DNA of 64,000 nucleotides from Streptomyces sp. 840.1 (GCF_003751445.1 NZ_RJUU01000002.1:930001-994000); one strand, 5' to 3'; positions 9,274-18,035 are shown, numbered from the stretch's first letter. The notes: generated from the letters alone by a model not told the origin. Program-made: numbers and translations.

Positions 9274-9620
9274 ACGTAGCTCCTGGAGATGTGGGGTGAT
9301 GTCCGGAGAGTTCTGCGGTCTAGACCAAGGGTGAGCGTAGTCATGTCAACTCGCCGTGTCCATACCGTCCTGAAGGCCCCGTCGCCGGTCCCTGGGAAGG
9401 GTCGGCGGTCACATGGCGGCCCTCTGGCCGGTGACCGTCCTTCGCGCACCGATGGCATAGAGGGGTGGGCCGATGGCCTCGCTGTGGCTGGCGAGGAACG
9501 GCTGTGATGGGCCATTGGCATACATGGAGCGGCCTCGGTTGAACCAACAGCCTCATAGGTGCTGAGATGGTTCCGCGACGGCGCTGCGGGTCCCCCGGGG
9601 ATCTCTGCGGCGCCTTTCTC
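9274..9620. other. Divergent intergenic region (LPMO / FUSC protein)
   Basis: About 350 bases between divergent genes. The left end carries the DasR-type operator for the LPMO gene. The rest contains no convincing gene. The start of the FUSC gene is uncertain, so the right end of this region may shift by about 50 bases in either direction. Confidence 0.5.
9314..9329. promoter_or_regulatory. DasR-responsive element (dre) of the LPMO gene
   Basis: The 16 bases contain GGTCTAGACCA (9317-9327), matching the core of the known DasR palindrome ACTGGTCTAGACCAGT. It sits 41 bases upstream of the LPMO ATG, where a repressor would block transcription. DasR binds such sites in chitin-utilisation genes and is released by GlcNAc-6-phosphate or GlcN-6-phosphate. 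Confidence 0.8.
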
Positions 9621-11171
9621 ATGTCCGGACCGATCTGTGTACGTAAGGGGCGGGGCAACTTGCTGAAGAGGGTGTTCGTCGCGCAGGACCCGGGGCTGGT
9701 ACGGCTGCGCTTCGCATCCAGGGCCGTGCTCGGCATCGGGCTCGCCGTCGCGCTGTGCGGAGCGGCGGGGCACTCGCTGGTGGCGGCCATCACCGGCGGC
9801 CTGGCCGCACTGCTCGCCCTGTTCACGGTGACCGACCCGACGGTGCGCGGGCAGGCGGCGACGACCGCGCTGCTCCCCGTCGTCGGCCTCCCGGTCCTCA
9901 CCCTGGCCGCCGTGCTGCACGATGTGCCCGTCGCACGGGACCTGGCGTTCCTCGCCGTCGTCGGGGCGGGGGTCTACGCACGGCGGTGGGGGCCGCGCGG
10001 GCACTCACTGGGTGTGTTCGCCTTCATGGCCTATTTCGCCGCCCAGTTCCTGCACACCGTGCCCGCCCAGCTGCCCGAGCTGTACGCGGCCGTGCTGCTG
10101 TCGCTCGCCACGTCGTCCGTGGTGCGGTTCGGTGCGTGGTGCTACGAGCGCCGGATCGCCGCCCCCGTTGCCGTCGGACTCCCCTCCGGAGCGACGGGAC
10201 TGGGGCGGATCACGACGCGACAGGCCGTACAGGCGACGCTCGGCGCGGGGTTCGCGCTCGCCGTGGGGCAGCTGCTCTCCGACCAGCGGTGGTACTGGGC
10301 GGTCGGCGCCACGTGGTGGGTGTTCGTGGCCACGACCTCGCGCGGCGAGACCGTCGTACGCGGGTTCAGGCGAATGCTGGGGACGGTGCTCGGGATCGGG
10401 CTTGGCTTCGCCGTGGCCGTTCCGCTGCACCATGAGCCGGTCGCGGCCGCCGTGGTCGTGGCACTGGGCGTGTTCGGGATCTTCTACACCGCCGCCGTCT
10501 CCTACACCTGGATGATGCTGGCCGTGACCGTGATGGCGAGCATGCTGTACGGGCTGCTCGGCGTGCTCGACGCGGGGCTGCTCGTGCTCCGGGTCACCGA
10601 GACGGCCGCGGGGGCGCTCGGTGCCGTACTCGCGGTGCTGTTCGTGCTGCCGGTGACCACCCACTCGGTGACCGAGGCGTGGGTGGAGCGGGCGCTGCGC
10701 TGTGTTCACACCTGCACGGCGCAGGCTGCCGCCCGGCTCGCGGGAAGCGAGGACGCCGACCCGCCCCGGCACGTCGCCGAACTGGAGGCGATTCTCGGCC
10801 GGGTCCGCCTGTCGCTGGCCCCTCTGGTGCATCCGCTCAACCCGATGAGGGCCCGCAAGGGACGGGCGCGGCACGTGCTCGCGCTGCTCGACGACTGCGC
10901 ACGCGAGGTGCGCGGCCTGGCCTCCGTCGCCGCCGATCCGGAGGCCTCGCACGACGCCCGGCTCGCCGCCGCCTGCTGGCGCGTGGAGAGCGCGGTGGAA
11001 GCGCTGACGGCGTCCGAGCGGCGGGCGCGCACCCCGCTCGCCGTCGGGCTCCCGGCGCACACCGCCGAAGCCGGACCCGCCCTCGCCCACCTGCACGGCC
11101 TGGAGCGCGCGCTGGCGGAACTGGCCACGCCGCTGCACGGCCGGCCGCCGGCCCCGCTCGCCGCAGCCTGA
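9621..11171 (+). CDS. FUSC-family integral membrane protein
   Basis: Predicted inner-membrane protein of the FUSC / aromatic-acid-exporter-like superfamily, about 516 residues. Two blocks of hydrophobic segments (first about 30-150, second about 205-350), separated by a basic loop with CYERR, precede a long soluble helical C-terminal domain of about 170 residues. Duplicated hydrophobic halves with cytoplasmic domains are typical of the family, whose members export small aromatic or organic compounds; the substrate here is unknown. Possible starts are ATG 9567, ATG 9621 (MSGPICV) and TTG 9660, which has AAGGGG at good distance. I list 9621 as a compromise. Confidence 0.75.
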   Translation: MSGPICVRKGRGNLLKRVFVAQDPGLVRLRFASRAVLGIGLAVALCGAAGHSLVAAITGGLAALLALFTVTDPTVRGQAATTALLPVVGLPVLTLAAVLHDVPVARDLAFLAVVGAGVYARRWGPRGHSLGVFAFMAYFAAQFLHTVPAQLPELYAAVLLSLATSSVVRFGAWCYERRIAAPVAVGLPSGATGLGRITTRQAVQATLGAGFALAVGQLLSDQRWYWAVGATWWVFVATTSRGETVVRGFRRMLGTVLGIGLGFAVAVPLHHEPVAAAVVVALGVFGIFYTAAVSYTWMMLAVTVMASMLYGLLGVLDAGLLVLRVTETAAGALGAVLAVLFVLPVTTHSVTEAWVERALRCVHTCTAQAAARLAGSEDADPPRHVAELEAILGRVRLSLAPLVHPLNPMRARKGRARHVLALLDDCAREVRGLASVAADPEASHDARLAAACWRVESAVEALTASERRARTPLAVGLPAHTAEAGPALAHLHGLERALAELATPLHGRPPAPLAAA

Positions 11172-11181
11172 TACCGCACCC

Positions 11182-11197
11182 TTTGGTCCAGACCAGT
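11182..11197. promoter_or_regulatory. Possible DasR-type operator upstream of the lactonase gene
   Basis: TGGTCCAGACCA (11184-11195) differs from the dre core TGGTCTAGACCA by one base and keeps both half-sites. It lies about 80 bases upstream of the GTG start at 11276 in a 104-base intergenic gap. It is weaker than the site before the LPMO gene. Confidence 0.5.
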
Positions 11198-11275
11198 CGG
11201 TCGCACTGCTACCGTCGCCGCGGAAGATCGCGACGGTCCCTCCGTCCTGATCAGTCGGCGGAGAGAGGCAGTGCG

Positions 11276-12346
11276 GTGGACAGCAGCAACGGTGCCGGAC
11301 GGGCATTCATCGGGTCGTTCACCTCGGCGGGCGGGCGGGGAATCACCGCCGCCGCCGTGGACCGGGAGACCGGGGCGCTCACCGTCCTCGGCGCTACGGA
11401 CTCCGTACCCGACCCCTCGTACCTCGTGCTGGGCCGGGGCGGCGGGCCCGGCGGCGCGGTCCTGTACGCGGTCAGCGAGACCGAGCCGGGAGCGGCCGCC
11501 GCCCTCGACGTCACCCAGGACACACCGAGGCCGATCGGCGCCCTGCGGCCGGTGGATGGCGACGGCCCCACACACCTCGCCCTCGCGGGCGGCCGGCTGC
11601 TCACCGCCAACTACGGCTCCGGCAGCGTCACTGTCCTGCCCGTGAGTGAGGACGGTTCGCTCGGCGCCGCTAGCAGTGTGCTCCGGCACGAGGGCGGCGG
11701 CCCGGACGCCTCCCGGCAGGAGAGCCCGCACGCCCACCAGGTACTCCCCGACCCCTCGGGGAACTGGGTGCTCAGCGTCGACCTCGGAACCGATTCGGTA
11801 CGGGTCTGCGCGCTCGACCCGGACACCGGAGCGCTGCGCCTGCACGGAGAGACGGCGCTGCGGCCCGGCACCGGACCGCGCCATCTCGCCTTCCACCCCG
11901 GCGGCGCTCACGCCTATGTGCTCAACGAGCTCGAACCCACGGTCACGGTGTGCCGGTGGGACGCCGCCGCCGGGGTGCTCGAAACGGTCGGCGAGACGCC
12001 CGTACTGCCGCCGGAGGCGACCGGGGACAGCGCCCCGGCGAGCTACGCGTCCGAGGTCGTCGTCTCGCACGACGGCCGCTTCCTCTGGGTGGCCAACCGC
12101 GGGCACGACAGCATCTCGGTGCTCGGCCTCGACGCCTCGGGCGAGAACGCGTCCCTGGTCACCACGGTGAGCTGCGGCGGGCACTGGCCGCGCGACCTCG
12201 CCCTCGACCCCACCGGGCGACGGCTGTACGTGGCCAACGAGCGGTCCGGGAACGTCGCCTGGTTCGCCGTGGACCGAGCGACCGGCATCCCGGTCCAGGA
12301 AGGCTCTCTGGAGGCTCCTGCGGCCTCCTGTGTGATCTTCGCCTGA
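11276..12346 (+). CDS. Lactonase-family beta-propeller (6-phosphogluconolactonase-like)
   Basis: Seven-bladed beta-propeller of the Pgl/muconate-cycloisomerase lactonase superfamily, 356 residues, with no signal peptide. Typical blade motifs are seen: GDGPTHLALAGGRLLTANYGSGSVTVLP, ESPHAHQVLPDPSGNWVLSVDLG, GPRHLAFHPGGAHAYVLNEL, DGRFLWVANRGHDSISVL and the closing VANERSGNVAWFAVD. The His and Arg of PHAHQ and GPRHL line the pocket in characterised YbhE/Pgl enzymes. GTG 11276 follows GGAGAGAGG at good spacing. Likely role: hydrolysis of a sugar lactone, perhaps 6-phosphogluconolactone. The dre-like site upstream hints at a link to amino-sugar metabolism. Confidence 0.85.
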   Translation: MDSSNGAGRAFIGSFTSAGGRGITAAAVDRETGALTVLGATDSVPDPSYLVLGRGGGPGGAVLYAVSETEPGAAAALDVTQDTPRPIGALRPVDGDGPTHLALAGGRLLTANYGSGSVTVLPVSEDGSLGAASSVLRHEGGGPDASRQESPHAHQVLPDPSGNWVLSVDLGTDSVRVCALDPDTGALRLHGETALRPGTGPRHLAFHPGGAHAYVLNELEPTVTVCRWDAAAGVLETVGETPVLPPEATGDSAPASYASEVVVSHDGRFLWVANRGHDSISVLGLDASGENASLVTTVSCGGHWPRDLALDPTGRRLYVANERSGNVAWFAVDRATGIPVQEGSLEAPAASCVIFA

Positions 12347-12406
12347 GTGGCCCGTTCGCGCAGGTGGCGAGCCGTTACGGGCGCCACCCGGGCCCTTCGG
12401 GCGGAT

Positions 12407-12445
12407 GGGGCCCGGGGCCGGCTGTCACAGCCGGCCCCGGGCCCC
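12407..12445. terminator. Strong bidirectional terminator
   Basis: Perfect 18-bp stem (12407-12424 with 12428-12445) with a TCA loop, midway between the convergent lactonase and CbiX-like genes. Confidence 0.85.
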
Positions 12446-12477
12446 GCCGCGCGACGCGGAACGCACCCCGGAACGGA

Positions 12478-13401
12478 TCAGTGGGCCGGGGCCCCCTGGG
12501 CCACCGGGGGAGCGATACCGAGCGCCGTCGTGTACATCGACATCACCAGCTTGCCGATCGCCGGGTAGGCGCCGAGCGGCTCGGCCGCCGCGCAGCCCGC
12601 TTCCTTGACCGCGGAGTCCAGCAGGCCCTCGGCCACCTCGGGACCCACCAGGTACGGCGCGACCGCCAGCTGGAGCGAGCCGGAGTCCTTCAGCTGCGTG
12701 GCGATCGACGCGACGGAACCCTCGACGTCGAGTGCGGCGGCCATCACGGGCACCGCGAGCCGCGCGGCCAGCAGCATGCCGGTGATCCCGGCCGCCTGCA
12801 CGGCCTCCTCGCCGCCCACCGTGGCCAGCACGATTCCGTCGGCTGCTGTGGCCACCGTGAACAGCCTGGCCCGGTCCGCGCGGGCGAGGCCCGCCTCGGA
12901 GAGCCGTACGTGCAGCGCCTCGGCGAGAAGCGGGTGCGGGCCGAGCACATCGGTCAGCTCGACCGGTGCCTGGCTGTCCGTGATCGCTTGGCCTATCCGC
13001 TGCACGAGGGCGCTGTCCGGTCCCGCGAGCAGCGGCACCACCACGGCGGCCGGACCCTCGGGCGGAGCGACCTCGCGGCCGGCGGCCGTCGCCTGCTCGA
13101 AGCGCGCGGTGCGCTCGGCGGCGCAGTGCGCGAGAGCCGAGACGAGAGTCGGGAACTCGGCATCGTCGCCGTCGAGGTAGCCGATCACGGCGTTCAGGCC
13201 GGGCAGCTCGGAGCGGGCGATGCTGATGACCTCTTCGGCCAGACTGCGGCTGGCCGAAGAGGGGGTACCGGGAACGGCGAGAACGAGCGCGGCAGCGCCC
13301 TCAGGTGCGACCACGGGCTCCGGGCGGCGGTGCCGTCCGGACTGGCGAGGTCGCGGCATTCGTACAGGCAGGCCGGAAGCGGGCCCAGTGGGGGTGCTCA
13401 T
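12478..13401 (-). CDS. CbiX/sirohydrochlorin-chelatase-like protein
   Basis: 307-residue protein built like two tandem CbiX halves: LVLAVPGTPSSASRSLAEEV with the following strand-helix units, then VVVPLLAGPDSALVQRI and ADRARLFTVATAADGIVLATVGG. Class II chelatases insert Co or Fe into sirohydrochlorin using His/Glu residues at the ends of such strands. The first-half chelatase His seems to be absent (PGTPS where GHGS is usual), so this may be a degenerate or regulatory homologue. An Arg/Pro-rich N-terminus of about 30 residues precedes the domain. It stands alone, and no cobalamin or siroheme gene is nearby. Confidence 0.68.
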   Translation of the reverse strand: MSTPTGPASGLPVRMPRPRQSGRHRRPEPVVAPEGAAALVLAVPGTPSSASRSLAEEVISIARSELPGLNAVIGYLDGDDAEFPTLVSALAHCAAERTARFEQATAAGREVAPPEGPAAVVVPLLAGPDSALVQRIGQAITDSQAPVELTDVLGPHPLLAEALHVRLSEAGLARADRARLFTVATAADGIVLATVGGEEAVQAAGITGMLLAARLAVPVMAAALDVEGSVASIATQLKDSGSLQLAVAPYLVGPEVAEGLLDSAVKEAGCAAAEPLGAYPAIGKLVMSMYTTALGIAPPVAQGAPAH

Positions 13402-13496
13402 GGCGCCGCATGCTACTGGTTTTGGGTACCCCGCTGCGCGGGGAGGGTCCGGTCGCGCGTTGTCTGTCCGTATTTATCCGATGGGCGGCTTACCGG

Positions 13497-14630
13497 TCAA
13501 CTGCCCTGCTCTGTCACCCCCGCGGCGGCCGCTTGGTCCAATCCGGACAACGGAATGCTGAGCAGGGTCGGATGGTGCGGCAGGCGCAGACCGCCGGTGG
13601 CCAGGGCCCGCGCGATGCGCAGGGAGCCGATCAGCGGATCACCCGAACCGGGGACCGCTTGTGCGTGCGGCAGCAGCCGGGCCAGCTCCTCGCGCAATGG
13701 TACGAGCAACGGGTCGCCCATCCGGAACAGGCCACCGGCCAGCGCCACTTCGCACGGCTCGTCGTCGGCTCCCCGGCTCGGGCACACGGCGGCGGCGGCC
13801 TCCGCGATATGTCCGGCTGCGTCGCGCAGGATGCCCTCGGCGACGGGGTCGTGCGCCGCGCAGCCCGCCACCTCGGGAGCGAACGAGGCCAGTACGGCAG
13901 GCCGGTCGGTACGCGGATAGAGCAGTGCGGGGAGTCCGGGCGCCGGGCCGAACACCGCCTCCAGCCGGGCGAGCAGTGCCGGCGATCCGCCGCGCCGCCC
14001 GTCGTGGGCACGCATCGCCGCGTCGAGACCGGCCCGGCCGATCCAGGCGCCGCCACCGCTGTCCCCCAGCAGATGGCCCCAGCCGTCGGCCCGCCGCCAC
14101 CGCGTCAGATCCGTGCCCAGGGCGATCAGGCCGGTGCCGGCCGCGACCACGGCGCCGGGCCGCTGGCCGACCGCGCCGGCGTACGCGGTCACGGCGTCGG
14201 CGGCGAGCGCCAGCCGGTGCACCCCGAGCGCGTCCGCCAGGGCGGCGGGCAGCTCGGCCCGCAACCGGTCCCCGAGCGTGCCCATACCGGCCGCGCCGAT
14301 CGCCGCTGCGGCGATCCCGCCGTCGCCGTGCCGTCCGAGCAGCTCCCGGACGGCCGGCAGCAGTTGGTCCAGCAGATGGGCGGCGTCGATCCCGGAGGGC
14401 CCCGTCCGCACCGGCTCTGCACACACCGCCGTGTCCAGAGGCTCGTCCGAGCCCACGGTGCCCAGGGCCACCCGCAGTCCGGAACCACCCGAGTCCACGC
14501 CGAGGACGTACTCCCCCGCGGGGCCGGGCCGTGCGGAGGCGCCGGACGCCGGGCCGGGCCCGACGGGTGCGGCCGTCACGGCCGTCGCCGGCCGGCCGGC
14601 GCGGCGCTCCGGGGCTCCGGATGCGCGCAT
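13497..14630 (-). CDS. BadF/BadG/BcrA-type ATPase, N-acetylglucosamine-kinase-like
   Basis: Sugar kinase of the ASKHA fold, about 377 residues. The phosphate-1 motif YVLGVDSGGSGLRVALG lies near residue 45, the phosphate-2 region is AVVAAGTGLIALG, and the third glycine-rich motif is VALAGGLFRMG. This arrangement matches the eukaryotic-type GlcNAc kinase group (BadF/BadG family), which phosphorylates amino sugars. ATG 14628-14630 starts MRASGAPERR; about 40 low-complexity residues precede the kinase fold, so the true start may lie further in. With the dre-controlled LPMO and lactonase nearby, a role in GlcNAc use is plausible. No dre was found in front of this gene itself. Confidence 0.78.
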   Translation of the reverse strand: MRASGAPERRAGRPATAVTAAPVGPGPASGASARPGPAGEYVLGVDSGGSGLRVALGTVGSDEPLDTAVCAEPVRTGPSGIDAAHLLDQLLPAVRELLGRHGDGGIAAAAIGAAGMGTLGDRLRAELPAALADALGVHRLALAADAVTAYAGAVGQRPGAVVAAGTGLIALGTDLTRWRRADGWGHLLGDSGGGAWIGRAGLDAAMRAHDGRRGGSPALLARLEAVFGPAPGLPALLYPRTDRPAVLASFAPEVAGCAAHDPVAEGILRDAAGHIAEAAAAVCPSRGADDEPCEVALAGGLFRMGDPLLVPLREELARLLPHAQAVPGSGDPLIGSLRIARALATGGLRLPHHPTLLSIPLSGLDQAAAAGVTEQGS

Positions 14631-14832
14631 TCGGGACGAGGGGCCGACCTGTCGTGATGACGGCGAGTGAGCGCACTGGTCACTGGATGCAACGTACCCC
14701 CCTCGCTCCTGCCGAGCGGCTGCGGACTCCGCTCGCGTGGCTTGATGATCTGGATGACGAAGGGTAGCGCCTTGGGGGTGGCCACCCCGCAAGGGGGCTT
14801 CCCCTGTACGCGGTTGAGTAGGCTGACCCGTC

Positions 14833-15510
14833 ATGGCACCACGACCCTTGAACGAGCTTGTCGAACCCGGATGGGCGAAGGCTCTCGAACCCGTAGCCGA
14901 ACGTGTCGGCGCTATGGGCGACTTCCTCCGCGCCGAGATCGCGGCCGGCCGGACATACCTGCCCGCCGGCCCGAATGTGCTCCGCGCGTTCCAGCAGCCC
15001 TTCGACGACGTCCGCGTCCTGATCGTCGGACAGGACCCCTATCCCACCCCGGGGATGCCCATCGGGCTCAGCTTCGCGGTGGCTCCCGAGGTGCGAAACG
15101 TCCCGGGAAGCCTGGAGAACATCTTCCTGGAGATGGGCCGCGACGTCGGTACGCCAACGCCCTCCAACGGGGATCTGACGCCCTGGACGCGGCAAGGAGT
15201 CCTCCTCCTGAACAGGGTTCTCACGACGGCGCCCCGCCAGTCGGGGGCGCACCGGGGCAAGGGCTGGGAAGCGGTGACCGAGCAGGCGATTCGCGCCCTC
15301 GCGGCGCGCGAGAAGCCGCTCGTGTCGATCCTCTGGGGCAACGATGCCCGCAGCTTGCGCTCGCACCTCGGCCGGTATCCGGTCGTCGAGTCCGCGCATC
15401 CCTCGCCCCGATCGGCGGACCGGGGCTTCTTCGGCTCGCGGCCCTTCAGCAGAGCGAACGATCTGCTCACGCAACAGGGGGCCCAGCCGGTCGACTGGCG
15501 GCTTCCGTAA
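14833..15510 (+). CDS. ung: Uracil-DNA glycosylase, family 1
   Basis: DNA repair enzyme that removes uracil from DNA. All family-1 motifs are present in 225 residues: the catalytic water-activating loop GQDPYP (Asp68 in residues 66-71), the uracil-binding GLSFAV, the LLLNRVLT segment, the ILWGND strand with the uracil-contacting Asn, and the minor-groove loop HPSPRS near residue 189. Length and order match bacterial Ung. ATG 14833 gives the expected N-terminus. The gene is monocistronic, converging on tsaD with a hairpin between. Confidence 0.97.
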   Translation: MAPRPLNELVEPGWAKALEPVAERVGAMGDFLRAEIAAGRTYLPAGPNVLRAFQQPFDDVRVLIVGQDPYPTPGMPIGLSFAVAPEVRNVPGSLENIFLEMGRDVGTPTPSNGDLTPWTRQGVLLLNRVLTTAPRQSGAHRGKGWEAVTEQAIRALAAREKPLVSILWGNDARSLRSHLGRYPVVESAHPSPRSADRGFFGSRPFSRANDLLTQQGAQPVDWRLP

Positions 15511-15521
15511 CGGCTGTTCGT

Positions 15522-15547
15522 CGTGGCCGGCCCCGGGCCCGGCCACG
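15522..15547. terminator. Convergent terminator between ung and tsaD
   Basis: Nine-bp perfect stem (15522-15530 with 15539-15547) with a short GC loop in the 44-base gap between the convergent genes. Confidence 0.65.
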
Positions 15548-15554
15548 AGCCCCG

Positions 15555-16622
15555 TCAGGCGGCCCTGGTGGCACGGGCGACGGGGTGCAGTGCGGCGAAG
15601 TCCAGCGGGGCGGACGGATCGATGGACACATCCAGCGGGGCGGGTTCGGCTCCTGCCCGGACCAGGAGGTCACCGACGGCCGCGACCATCGCTCCGTTGT
15701 CGGTGCACAGCTTCGGCGGCGGAACCCGCAGCGTGATCCCCGCGGCCGCGCAGCGTTCCTCCGCGAGCGCCCTGACCCGGGAGTTGGCGGCCACGCCGCC
15801 CACCACGACCAGCGTCCGCACCCCGTGCTCGCGGCAGGCGGCGACGGCCTTTCGCGTCAGCACGTCGGCCACGGCCTCCTGGAGTGAGGCCGCCCCGTCC
15901 GCGAGGGGCAGCTCCTCGCCCCGCAGCCGGTGCTGCTCGGCCCAGCGGGCGGCGGAGGTCTTCAGGCCGGAGAAGGAGAAGTCGTGGCGCGAGTCCCCGG
16001 GCCCGGTCAGCGGCCGGGGAAACGCCACGGCGTGCCGGTCTCCCTCCCGCGCGGCGCGGTCGACGGCGGGGCCGCCCGGGTACGGCAGCCCGAACACCCG
16101 GGCCACCTTGTCGAAGCACTCGCCCGCCGCGTCGTCGATGGTGTCGCCCAGGTGCGTGATGGGGTCCCTCGCCAGATCGCGTACCAGCAGCAGCGAGGTG
16201 TGACCGCCCGAGACGATCAGCACCATGCAGGGATCGGGCAGAGGTCCGTGCTCCAGGGTGTCGGCGGCGACGTGCCCGGCCAGGTGGTGCACCCCGTACA
16301 GCGGCACCCCCAGTGAGAACGCCAGCGCCTTCGCACCGGCCAGACCCACCTGAAGCGCCCCGGCCAGGCCGGGACCGGTGGTCACGGCTACCGCTGCGAT
16401 GTCCGGCATCCGCAGTCCGGCCCGGTCCAGGGCCTCGCGCACGACGGGCGTGAAGGAGTGCAGATGAGCCCGCGCGGCGATCTCCGGAACCACTCCGCCG
16501 AACCGCGCGTGCTCGTCCATGCTCGACGCGACCGCGTGCCCGAGCAGCCGCCCGTCGCGTACGAGACCAGCACCCGTCTCGTCGCACGACGACTCGATGC
16601 CCAGCACTAGTGGAGACTCCAC
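15555..16622 (-). CDS. tsaD: tRNA N6-adenosine threonylcarbamoyltransferase TsaD
   Basis: Transfers threonylcarbamoyl from TC-AMP to A37 of ANN-decoding tRNAs, acting with TsaB and TsaE. The ASKHA fold begins with [16 protein letters not shown]. The metal-binding [10 protein letters not shown] (HxxxH), the [11 protein letters not shown] phosphate loop, the [13 protein letters not shown] segment, [12 protein letters not shown] and the CTDNGAMVA end are all present. The 355-residue length is typical. The GTG start at 16620-16622 has GGAGGG upstream. In most Streptomyces tsaD sits with tsaB, rimI, tsaE and alr; here it stands alone between ung and a merR gene, so it may be a relocated or second copy. 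Confidence 0.95.
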   Translation of the reverse strand: MESPLVLGIESSCDETGAGLVRDGRLLGHAVASSMDEHARFGGVVPEIAARAHLHSFTPVVREALDRAGLRMPDIAAVAVTTGPGLAGALQVGLAGAKALAFSLGVPLYGVHHLAGHVAADTLEHGPLPDPCMVLIVSGGHTSLLLVRDLARDPITHLGDTIDDAAGECFDKVARVFGLPYPGGPAVDRAAREGDRHAVAFPRPLTGPGDSRHDFSFSGLKTSAARWAEQHRLRGEELPLADGAASLQEAVADVLTRKAVAACREHGVRTLVVVGGVAANSRVRALAEERCAAAGITLRVPPPKLCTDNGAMVAAVGDLLVRAGAEPAPLDVSIDPSAPLDFAALHPVARATRAA

Positions 16623-16735
16623 GCCACACCCTCCTGCACCCCATGATTAACTGCGATCAATGTGCAATAAGGGTACGGCTGGACCGGCCTGCCCGGTGTC
16701 CTGCCACCGGCGCGGACGGGCCCGGCCCTCTCGCG

Positions 16736-17092
16736 CTACCGGAAGGGTGCGTCGGCGATGACGGCTCCGAGCATCGTGCGGGATGTCTGCAACTCCTCGA
16801 TGGCGCGGCCGATCCTCGCGTGTTCCTGCCGCAACCGGGCGACCAGGTCCGGGCAGGTGGGCACGATGCGCTCGTCGTCCGCCTCGATGCAGGGCAGGAC
16901 CTGGGCGATCACGGACGTCGGGAGCCCCGCTGCCAGCAGGCACCGGATGCGGCGCACCGTTTCCACGTCCGGTTCGCTGTAGACCCGGTAGCCGCTCGAC
17001 AGCCGGGCCGGTTGCAGCAGTTGCTGCTGTTCGTAATAGCGCAGGAGCCGTTCGTGGACTCCGGTGCGCCGGACCATCTCCTTCATGCGCAC
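16736..17092 (-). CDS. MerR-family transcriptional regulator
   Basis: 118-residue regulator. The N-terminal winged helix-turn-helix is clear: MKEMVRRTGVHERLLRYYEQ, the wing residues SSGYRVYSEPDVETVRRI and the dimerisation helix RIGRAIEELQTSRTMLGAVI. There is no Cys-rich metal-binding tail, which argues for an organic effector rather than metal sensing. GTG 17090-17092 has GGGGGCGG at 5-base spacing and puts the start at the family position; ATG 17086 is the alternative. It is divergent from the alpha/beta hydrolase at 17157, with a perfect palindromic operator in the 64-base gap, so the hydrolase gene is its likely target. Confidence 0.93.
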   Translation of the reverse strand: MRMKEMVRRTGVHERLLRYYEQQQLLQPARLSSGYRVYSEPDVETVRRIRCLLAAGLPTSVIAQVLPCIEADDERIVPTCPDLVARLRQEHARIGRAIEELQTSRTMLGAVIADAPFR

Positions 17093-17117
17093 GTGGTCCG
17101 CCCCCGATTCGCACGGC

Positions 17118-17149
17118 TTGACTCTGACATTGATGTCAGAGTTTAGCGT
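17118..17149 (+). promoter_or_regulatory. MerR-type promoter with operator palindrome in its spacer
   Basis: A -35 box TTGACT (17118-17123) and a -10 box TAGCGT (17144-17149) are 20 bases apart, the over-long spacing typical of MerR-activated promoters. Within it lies a perfect inverted repeat, ACTCTGACAT (17121-17130) and its complement (17133-17142), separated by TG. The expected transcription start is at or next to the hydrolase ATG (17157), so that mRNA may be leaderless. Confidence 0.75.
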
Positions 17150-17156
17150 CGTCGGC

Positions 17157-17966
17157 ATGACCACCGGACATGCGCTTCCCGCTCCCCGCCTCGCTGCCCT
17201 GGTGCAGGGCAGCGGCCCCGCCCTGTTGCTCGCCCATGGTGCCGGGGGCGGCATCCACGGCAACTTCGGCCTCGTGCTCGACGACCTGGCCCGTGATCAC
17301 ACGCTCGTCGGCCCTCACTACCCGGGCGCCGGTGGCACCGCTGTCGCCGAGAAGCCCCTGGAACTCGACGATCTCGCCGACCAACTGGTCGCGTCCGCCG
17401 TAGCGGCAGGGCAGGAGTCGTTCACCGTGCTCGGTGAGTCACTGGGCAGTGCTGTGGCCGTGCGGGTCGCCACCCGTCATCCCGAGCGGGTCACGGCACT
17501 CGTTCTCACTGCCGGATTCGCCGTCGCGGACCCGGTCCTGGCGTTGGCGGCCCGGCTCATCAAGTCTCTTGCGGCCGCGGATCGGTGGGATGACGTGGCC
17601 CGGCTCGCCTGCCTGTCCTGCATGTCCGCGAGGGACCTGGCAGACATCGGGCGCGCCGAACTCGACACCCTGGTGACCGGGACGAGGGCTGCCATGCCGC
17701 CGGGGACGGTGGACCACTTCGACCTGGTGTCCCGGGTGGACGTCCGGCCGGACCTCGCGCACCTGTCCGTCCCCGTGCTGGTGGTGGCCCCGACCGGTGA
17801 CAGGCTCGTCCTCCCCGACAGCTCCTTCCGGCTGGCGGCCGGCATCACGGGTGCCGAGCTCGTCGAACTGCCCGGCGCCGCACATGTCCTCAACGAGGCC
17901 GACCGGGCGGCATGGCTGGGGCACGTCCGCGCATTCCTGCGCAGGCTCCCCCCACGCGCGGCATGA
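17157..17966 (+). CDS. Alpha/beta hydrolase
   Basis: 269-residue alpha/beta hydrolase. The oxyanion HGAGGG segment is near residue 27, the nucleophile elbow is GESLGS (Ser95), the acid lies in VVAPTGDRLVLPD and the catalytic His in GAAHVLNEAD near the end. There is no signal peptide, so it is cytoplasmic. ATG 17157 is set by the frame and by the MerR promoter directly upstream; no ribosome site fits, consistent with leaderless translation. Reading the frame further upstream crosses the operator and is not real. The regulator pair suggests an inducible detoxification or catabolic esterase; the substrate is unknown. Confidence 0.88.
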   Translation: MTTGHALPAPRLAALVQGSGPALLLAHGAGGGIHGNFGLVLDDLARDHTLVGPHYPGAGGTAVAEKPLELDDLADQLVASAVAAGQESFTVLGESLGSAVAVRVATRHPERVTALVLTAGFAVADPVLALAARLIKSLAAADRWDDVARLACLSCMSARDLADIGRAELDTLVTGTRAAMPPGTVDHFDLVSRVDVRPDLAHLSVPVLVVAPTGDRLVLPDSSFRLAAGITGAELVELPGAAHVLNEADRAAWLGHVRAFLRRLPPRAA

Positions 17967-17968
17967 TC

Positions 17969-18019
17969 GCCCCGGGGCCGTCCCGGGCCGGCCCGGGTGT
18001 GCCCGCCGGCCCCGGGGGC
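17969..18019. terminator. Convergent terminator between hydrolase and mbtH-like gene
   Basis: GC-rich inverted repeat of about 11 bp (17969-17980 with 18007-18019, one bulge) filling the gap between the two convergent genes. The inner sequence can form a second hairpin. Confidence 0.6.
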
Positions 18020-18035
18020 GGCGGGCACGACGCGG

